Shown one piece after another: positions 59,715 to 64,000 of a stretch of 64,000 nt of DNA. The translations under genes and the position numbers were made by a program. The stretch is from Bacillota bacterium. Lineage in GTDB: Bacteria > Bacillota > Bacilli > Bu12. The DNA lies in the NCBI GenBank assembly GCA_014896485.1, contig JADBKH010000006.1, forward strand, positions 1 to 64,000, given 5' to 3'. The notes below the pieces were generated by a model that was given only the letters and a program-made list of their open reading frames with translations, did no database searches and was not told the origin of the DNA. Every line of letters starts with the position of its first letter. Within the stretch, counting starts at the first letter, position 1.

Positions 59715-60941
59715 CTAGGTGATCTCACCCACCTCCTCCGCGAGCAGGTCAGCGATCTCATCCTCACTCATGTGCAGGATGTCGCGCAGAATCTCTTCGG
59801 TGTGCTGGCCGATGGTGGGTGCTGCAAAACGAATCCCAACCGGCAAGTCGTCGATCTGAAACTCGACGCCGGTATACGGGATCACGCCTACCTCTTTGTG
59901 TTCTACCGGGGTAAAGTATTCGTTGAAACGGATCTGATCGTCTTCAAATAGCTCGGCAACATCCCATAGGGCGCCTGCCGGCACTTCAGGCTGCAACAGA
60001 TAGGTAAGCTCTTTCGGGGTAAAATTCCGCGTCCACGCAGCCATCCATCTGTCAAGTTCGGCTTCGTTGGCCTTGCGCGCTGCCAATGTGGCAAACTGGG
60101 GCTGTTGAGCCCACTCCGGATAACCCATCTTTTGCTTCAGTGCCTCCCACTGCGCGTCGGTTTCGACAGCGATGGCACACCAGGTGTTCTCTTCTTTACA
60201 GGGATAGTTGTCGTGAGGCGCTGCCCAGGGAGACTTGTTGCCCTGGCGTGTGGCAATGCGTCCATTGGCAAAGTAATCGAGCAGCAACGGTCCCATAAAG
60301 TTGAGTGCGATTTCAAGTTGCGAGGCGTCGATGTACTGTCCTTCCCCTGTCTTTTCCCGATGGTCAAGCGCAGCAATCAGCGCACTGACTGTAAAACGGT
60401 GACAAATGAAATCGGTATAAGCACCGTAAGGAGGCATTGGCCCTGTATCGGGATAGCCAGTTAAATCGTAGAAACCACAGATAGGCGCCATCAAGTTGCC
60501 AAAGCCAGGATACTCTGCATGGGGACCCGTCTGTCCCTGCATACACGTAGAGATCATCACGATCGACGGGTTTATGGCGCGTAAATGTTCATAATCTAGC
60601 TGCAGCGAGCGCAGAACATGGGGGGTAAACGCATCGGTAACAACATCGGCCCAGCGAACCAATGCTGCAATCAGGTCACGGCTTTTCGGATTGCTTAAGT
60701 CGATACCGAGACCCAACTTGCTCGAATTGTAGTCGGCGTAAAACTGACTGCGGTTGACGCCGGGGATTTTATCTTTGAAGGGCGGCGCTACGCGCAGTAC
60801 GTCGGGTCGCTTGGTCGATTCTACGTGAAGGACGGTGGCCCCGTTGTCAGCCAGGTACTTGCTCGTCAATGGCCCAACACCTACCCAGGCAAAGTCGAGC
60901 ACTTTGAGCCCTTCAAAAATGCCTGAATTGTGCACACCCAA
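59715..60941 (-). CDS. CoA-transferase family III, subunit with catalytic Asp
   Basis: 408 residues, class III CoA-transferase. LDFAWVGVGPLTSKYLADNGA, LGIDLSNPKSRDLI and PPYGAYTDFICHRFTVSALI, with Asp in the position of the acyl-carrying Asp of the family. It probably forms a heteromer with the upstream gene, which lacks this Asp, as in two-subunit type III CoA-transferases such as succinyl-CoA:benzylsuccinate CoA-transferase. Start TTG 60941 (or GTG 60935) behind GGGGGTG, one base after the neighbour's stop. Confidence 0.83.
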   Translation of the reverse strand: MGVHNSGIFEGLKVLDFAWVGVGPLTSKYLADNGATVLHVESTKRPDVLRVAPPFKDKIPGVNRSQFYADYNSSKLGLGIDLSNPKSRDLIAALVRWADVVTDAFTPHVLRSLQLDYEHLRAINPSIVMISTCMQGQTGPHAEYPGFGNLMAPICGFYDLTGYPDTGPMPPYGAYTDFICHRFTVSALIAALDHREKTGEGQYIDASQLEIALNFMGPLLLDYFANGRIATRQGNKSPWAAPHDNYPCKEENTWCAIAVETDAQWEALKQKMGYPEWAQQPQFATLAARKANEAELDRWMAAWTRNFTPKELTYLLQPEVPAGALWDVAELFEDDQIRFNEYFTPVEHKEVGVIPYTGVEFQIDDLPVGIRFAAPTIGQHTEEILRDILHMSEDEIADLLAEEVGEIT

Positions 60942-60942
60942 C

Positions 60943-62226
60943 TCAGATCACCCCCGCTTGCGCCAATGAATGCAGTTGCTCGGTAGAAAGTCCCAATTCT
61001 TCTTGATAGATGGCCACATTGTCTTCTCCGATGCGCGGTGCACGCTTGGGGTTATCTACCAAAGGGGTGGCTGTCATCTTCACCCAAGGGCCAGGATAGC
61101 GGAGTTTTGTCCCTTCAGCTTCATGCTCCACCTCGCGCCAATAGTCGCGGGCTGCCAGCTGTACATCTTGCGCGATATCCTGCACGTTGTTGATCGGGGC
61201 GAGCAAGATGCGACGCTGTACAGCACCCTCGAACAGCTCTGCTTTGGTATGGGCTGCAAAGAATTGTTCCACCTCGTTGACAACGCGCTGGATGAAGACG
61301 TTACCTGCTTCACCCATCTGCAGCAATTCGATAAAATCCAGCTCTTTCCAATTGCGTGAGCCAATCGTCTCGACCGAAAAGCCTTCTTCGTGCATCCATT
61401 GCACCAAGGCATTGATGGAGCCGCCCAATGATCCACCGACCAACATGATCGTCGCATAACCATCCTTGCAGGGAATGGCAGCTGGAATGGGAATAGTTCC
61501 CAGCTTCATCCACGCACCTTCACGCTGCAGGACTTCATGCTGCATAGGCGGAAATCCGGTGGCATTCATCAGCGTGCGGATCACAGAGAGCTGGGCAGCA
61601 ACCGTAACATGATGCCCACGGCCATGCTTTTGACGGTCCCAATGGGCGATCATCGAAGCAGCGCAAGCTTCAGCACCTGCATGGAGGTGATATTGTGGAA
61701 AAGAAATACGCAAGGGCTGCCGCTGAGGATCGCCAGCCAGAAACGATGCACCACCTAGCGCAGAGAGCACCAGATCCGGTCCTAGAAACGATTTGTAGGG
61801 ACCATTGGCACCAAATGGCGTGATCGAGGTAAGGATCAGTCGGGGATTGAGCTCTTTGAGGCGTTCCCAGCCCAGTCCCAGTTTTTCTAGCGTACCGGCG
61901 GGGAAAGACTCGATCACCCAGTCGACTTTTGGCACGAGTTTCTTGAACAGCGCCTGGCCATCGGGAGAGCTGAGATTTAGGGTGATTGCCCGTTTCCCTC
62001 GATTGTAATACCAGAAAAAGAGACTCCTCTCAGGAGAAGGATCGTCGTGATAGAAGGGACCCCGTCGTCGCGTTGGATCTCCTTGAGGCGGCTCGACGCG
62101 AATGACTTCGACCCCCAAATCCGCCATCATCTTACCGCAGACATTCTCTTCATACTGGGTTAAATCCAACGCACGGTAGCCTGCCAGTGGCGGTAAGCGA
62201 CCTTCAACCGCTCCCGAAGTGCCCAC
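60943..62226 (-). CDS. CoA-transferase family III, subunit without the catalytic Asp
   Basis: 427 residues, class III CoA-transferase fold with LDLTQYEENVCGKMMADLGV, GKRAITLNLSSPDGQALFKK and GANGPYKSFLGPDLVLSALG. In the region of the catalytic Asp it reads RISFPQYHLHAGAEA, so the Asp seems absent. With the next gene it would make a heteromeric transferase with one catalytic subunit. I start at GTG 62226, seven bases after GGGGG; an in-frame TTG at 62286 lies in the -10 box of the promoter and cannot be translated from that transcript. Confidence 0.8.
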   Translation of the reverse strand: MGTSGAVEGRLPPLAGYRALDLTQYEENVCGKMMADLGVEVIRVEPPQGDPTRRRGPFYHDDPSPERSLFFWYYNRGKRAITLNLSSPDGQALFKKLVPKVDWVIESFPAGTLEKLGLGWERLKELNPRLILTSITPFGANGPYKSFLGPDLVLSALGGASFLAGDPQRQPLRISFPQYHLHAGAEACAASMIAHWDRQKHGRGHHVTVAAQLSVIRTLMNATGFPPMQHEVLQREGAWMKLGTIPIPAAIPCKDGYATIMLVGGSLGGSINALVQWMHEEGFSVETIGSRNWKELDFIELLQMGEAGNVFIQRVVNEVEQFFAAHTKAELFEGAVQRRILLAPINNVQDIAQDVQLAARDYWREVEHEAEGTKLRYPGPWVKMTATPLVDNPKRAPRIGEDNVAIYQEELGLSTEQLHSLAQAGVI

Positions 62227-62285
62227 CTGTTCGCCCCCATTCTCCACTTGCTGACGCTTTTGTACTTGACGCACTGTTTGTTTCA

Positions 62286-62314
62286 ATGCTAATATTTGCG
62301 AAAAGAGTTGTCAA
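62286..62314 (-). promoter_or_regulatory. Sigma-A promoter of the minus arm of the acyl-CoA locus
   Basis: TTGACA, 17 bases, TAGCAT on the minus strand. Transcription near 62279 would give a leader of about 50 bases before GTG 62226. It settles the start choice of the first gene. A six-base inverted repeat covers the -35 box. Confidence 0.8.
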
Positions 62315-62331
62315 GCTGCTTCAAACTTGAC
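62310..62331. promoter_or_regulatory. Inverted repeat over both divergent promoters
   Basis: GTCAAG and CTTGAC, 10 bases apart, overlap the -35 elements of both the minus promoter (62309-62314) and the possible plus promoter (62327-62332). A single bound regulator could control both arms. Confidence 0.5.
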
Positions 62332-62355
62332 TTTTCTCCTCCTGAACCCTACGCT
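62327..62355 (+). promoter_or_regulatory. Possible promoter of the plus arm
   Basis: TTGACT, 17 bases, TACGCT on the plus strand, with the fabG-like ATG 69 bases further. A plausible but weak -10. Confidence 0.45.
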
Positions 62356-62371
62356 TGTTAAGCAGCATTTC

Positions 62372-62383
62372 TGAATACATTCA
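62372..62383. promoter_or_regulatory. FadR-like palindrome in the plus-arm leader
   Basis: TGAAT-AC-ATTCA is a perfect palindrome with arms similar to the half-sites of the Bacillus FadR operator (TGAATGA...TCATTCA), shorter than that. It lies between the plus promoter and the fabG-like gene. Confidence 0.35.
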
Positions 62384-62423
62384 CTCAACTACACTTTCGT
62401 AGCAAACGTTCGGGGAGGACAAG

Positions 62424-63185
62424 ATGGGCAATCTGGATGGCAAAGTCGCAGTCGTTACCGGTGCAGCACGCGGCATCGGTCAAGCAGAAGCAGTACGCCT
62501 CGCTCAGCAGGGTGCCAAGGTCGCCGTCTTTGATATCAACGAGGCTGGTTGCCAAGAGACGGTCGCCAAAATTGCGGAAGTTGGTTCGCAAGGGATCGCT
62601 GTCGCCTGTAACGTAGCGGATGAACAGCAGGTGACTGCAGCTTTCGCAACGGTTGCCGACAAGTTCGGAAGCGTCGATATCCTCGTCAACAATGCCGGCA
62701 TCATCCGGGATGAGCTGGTCTACAAGATGACGGTGCAAGAGTGGGATGCGGTCATCGACACGCACCTGAAGGGATCGTTTCTCTGTTCCCGAGAAGCACA
62801 GAAGTACATGGTTCCAAAAAACTGGGGACGAATCGTCAACACCTCGTCGACAGCTGCTTTGGGCAACCGAGGACAGGCCAATTACTCCTCTGCCAAGGCC
62901 GGTTTGCAAGGACTCACCAAGACCCTGGCCATTGAACTGGGCCGTTACGGAATTACCGTCAATGCGGTTGCTCCGGGTTTCATCCAGACAGAGATGACCC
63001 GATCGACGGCTGAACGCATCGGCGTTCCGTTCGAAAAATTCATCGAGGAAGCAGCCCAACGCATCCCGGTTCGACGTGTTGGACAACCCATCGATGTCGC
63101 CAATGTAGTCGCTTTTCTCTGCTCCGATGAAGCTTCTTACGTCTCGGGACAGGTCATCTACGTCGCCGGCGGACCGACGGTCTAA
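62424..63185 (+). CDS. FabG-like short-chain dehydrogenase/reductase
   Basis: 253-residue SDR of the 3-oxoacyl-ACP reductase (FabG) type. TGAARGIGQAEAVRLAQQGA, LVNNAGIIRD, the catalytic SSTAALGNRGQANYSSAKAG and GYVSGQ-like ASYVSGQVIYVAGG near the end. In this locus it may act on acyl-CoA. ATG 62424 has GGGGAGGA shortly upstream. First gene of the plus arm, followed by two MaoC-like genes after short gaps. Confidence 0.9.
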   Translation: MGNLDGKVAVVTGAARGIGQAEAVRLAQQGAKVAVFDINEAGCQETVAKIAEVGSQGIAVACNVADEQQVTAAFATVADKFGSVDILVNNAGIIRDELVYKMTVQEWDAVIDTHLKGSFLCSREAQKYMVPKNWGRIVNTSSTAALGNRGQANYSSAKAGLQGLTKTLAIELGRYGITVNAVAPGFIQTEMTRSTAERIGVPFEKFIEEAAQRIPVRRVGQPIDVANVVAFLCSDEASYVSGQVIYVAGGPTV

Positions 63186-63228
63186 CCGATCGCACTTCGA
63201 AGCAGGTTCGAAGAAGGGAAGGTGTTGT

Positions 63229-63684
63229 ATGGCCAAGCTTAACCAAGTGACCAAGGACGATATCGGAAAGAAATCTCCCGAAGTCGTCCATGAAGTGGAG
63301 AAAGGCGCCATTCGCAAGTTCGCCGACGCCATTGGAGATCCCAACCCGCTTTTTCACGATGAAAGCTTTGCGCAGGCCCACGGGTACAAGAGCATCATCG
63401 CTCCCCCTACCTTTGCCATCACTTTGGGAGCAGAGATGCCCATCAAAATTGATCCACGGGGCGTCTTGCATGGAGAGCAGGCGTTTCTCTACGATCGTCC
63501 GATCGTAGCCGGGGATGTGATCCGTTGCCAGGCCGAAGTCACAGATGTCTACGAGCGCAGCGGACACAGCGGACACATGACCTTTTTTGTAACAGAGACG
63601 ACGGGGCGGGATGCCCAAACGGAGGAGCGCATCTTTCGAGCACGTGGCACGATTGTCATTCGTGACGTAGAAATTCCAGGATAG
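63229..63684 (+). CDS. MaoC-like dehydratase subunit, FAS1-type N-domain
   Basis: 151-residue hotdog-fold protein like the MaoC N-terminal dehydratase domain. EKGAIRKFADAIGDPNPLFHDESFA carries Asp and His but with an extra residue between NP and H compared with canonical (DPNPLFHDE versus D-x-NP-x-H). APPTFAITLGAE and LHGEQAFLYDRPIVAGD follow. Likely pairs with the next gene to form one (3R)-hydratase, as in HadAB/ChsH1-ChsH2 enzymes where one subunit is catalytic. ATG 63229 behind AAGGTG. Confidence 0.85.
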   Translation: MAKLNQVTKDDIGKKSPEVVHEVEKGAIRKFADAIGDPNPLFHDESFAQAHGYKSIIAPPTFAITLGAEMPIKIDPRGVLHGEQAFLYDRPIVAGDVIRCQAEVTDVYERSGHSGHMTFFVTETTGRDAQTEERIFRARGTIVIRDVEIPG

Positions 63685-63697
63685 GAGGCATCGTCCA

Positions 63698-64000
63698 ATG
63701 AACGCGCTCAACTTCGCTGCCCTCAAAGAGGGAGAGGAACTGGAAGCGCTTGTAAAGGACCCGATCACCAAAGTGCAATTGGTCAAGTATGCCGGTGCCT
63801 CGGGCGATTTCAATCCCATCCACACCGACGACGAGACGGCCAAGACAGTCGGATTGGGCGGAGTCATCGCCCATGGGATGCTATCGATGGGCTTCCTTGG
63901 AGAGTATGCTGCTGCATTGGCCGGTCCCGATGGCTGGGTCGAAGAACTCTCTGTTCGCTTTGGATCGATGGTCCGTCCCGGGGATGTGCTCACCTGCAAG
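63698..64000 (+). CDS. MaoC-like dehydratase subunit, cut by window edge
   Basis: At least 101 residues. YAGASGDFNPIHTDDETA near residue 34 is the canonical hydratase-2 motif with catalytic Asp and His, followed by GGVIAHGMLSMGFLGEYAAA and VRFGSMVRPGDVL. Compared with the previous gene this looks like the catalytic subunit. ATG 63698 is behind GGAGG. The end of the gene is outside the window. Confidence 0.88.
   Translation, partial: MNALNFAALKEGEELEALVKDPITKVQLVKYAGASGDFNPIHTDDETAKTVGLGGVIAHGMLSMGFLGEYAAALAGPDGWVEELSVRFGSMVRPGDVLTCK

Noticed and set aside
63195-63212. TTCGAA repeated twice before the first MaoC gene
   Set aside because: Two copies of a 6-base palindrome six bases apart may be chance; no promoter or regulator evidence around them.
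1-64000. Mobile elements, prophage, CRISPR, tRNA and rRNA genes
   Set aside because: No transposase or integrase translation, no regularly spaced repeats, and no cloverleaf or rRNA sequence recognised by eye; a tRNA scan could still find a missed one.

Overview
The window reads as a chromosomal segment of an endospore-forming member of the Bacilli with moderately high G+C. Reasons: the pyk-pfkA-accA-accD-dnaE-ytoI order known from Bacillus, a prkA-yhbH-spoVR block, a PdaA-type cortex deacetylase, YjcZ-like micro-proteins, YlbF- and YgzB-type proteins, and strong Shine-Dalgarno sequences with many GTG and TTG starts. An Alicyclobacillaceae-like or related lineage is my guess from the adenosylcobalamin ribonucleotide reductase, PEP carboxylase and large acyl-CoA gene set; the sequence does not settle the genus. 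I saw no rRNA, tRNA, CRISPR array, insertion sequence or prophage.

Layout. 1-9560 (minus): glycolysis and fatty-acid initiation (pyk, pfkA, accA, accD), a GT4 glycosyltransferase coupled to a short DnaE, and a YtoI-like CBS regulator. 9703-14545 (minus): a double P-loop ATPase, a small membrane protein and a three-gene sugar module (nucleotidyltransferase, GT4, six-hairpin protein). 14973-22537: a YlbF-like gene without a normal start, oligoendopeptidase F, the spoVR-yhbH-prkA sporulation block and a Pro/Tyr/Gly-rich orphan protein. 22601-31914: TrmL, PEP carboxylase, a Cys-rich HTH regulator behind its own operator, QueG, uracil-DNA glycosylase, endonuclease III, YgzB, two micro-proteins, a thioesterase and an RNA methyltransferase. 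31923-36563 (minus): D-2-hydroxyacid dehydrogenase, Ppx/GppA, two tandem thymidylate-kinase-like proteins (one with a changed Walker A lysine), a frameshifted MutT-type Nudix gene and a P450-type ferredoxin. 36650-44204: NrdJ behind paired NrdR boxes, PdaA, MutY, a metallo-beta-lactamase-fold protein and four unassigned genes. 44346-53401: Bcp, UgtP-like and DegT-like enzymes, a DtxR-family regulator, PlsC, D-amino-acid transaminase, acylphosphatase, a TetR regulator, asparagine synthetase and a purine nucleoside phosphorylase.

53523-64000 is the most distinctive part: a divergent acyl-CoA catabolic locus. The minus arm (62226 down to 53523) encodes two adjacent CaiB-family subunits of which only one keeps the catalytic Asp, a DUF35 protein overlapping a thiolase-like protein whose nucleophilic Cys is Ser, two acyl-CoA dehydrogenase subunits of which only one shows the catalytic Glu, an alpha-methylacyl-CoA-racemase-like protein and a 17beta-HSD4-like dehydrogenase. 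The plus arm encodes a FabG-like reductase and two MaoC-fold proteins, the last cut by the window end. Paired, partly degenerate subunits at several steps of one beta-oxidation spiral recall actinobacterial sterol side-chain degradation, here in a Firmicute setting; the substrate is unknown.

Two genes (35819-36299 and 14973-15398) show frame or start anomalies next to G runs and may be real lesions or assembly errors. Start codons were often moved from the first in-frame start to one with a Shine-Dalgarno sequence; each entry says why.
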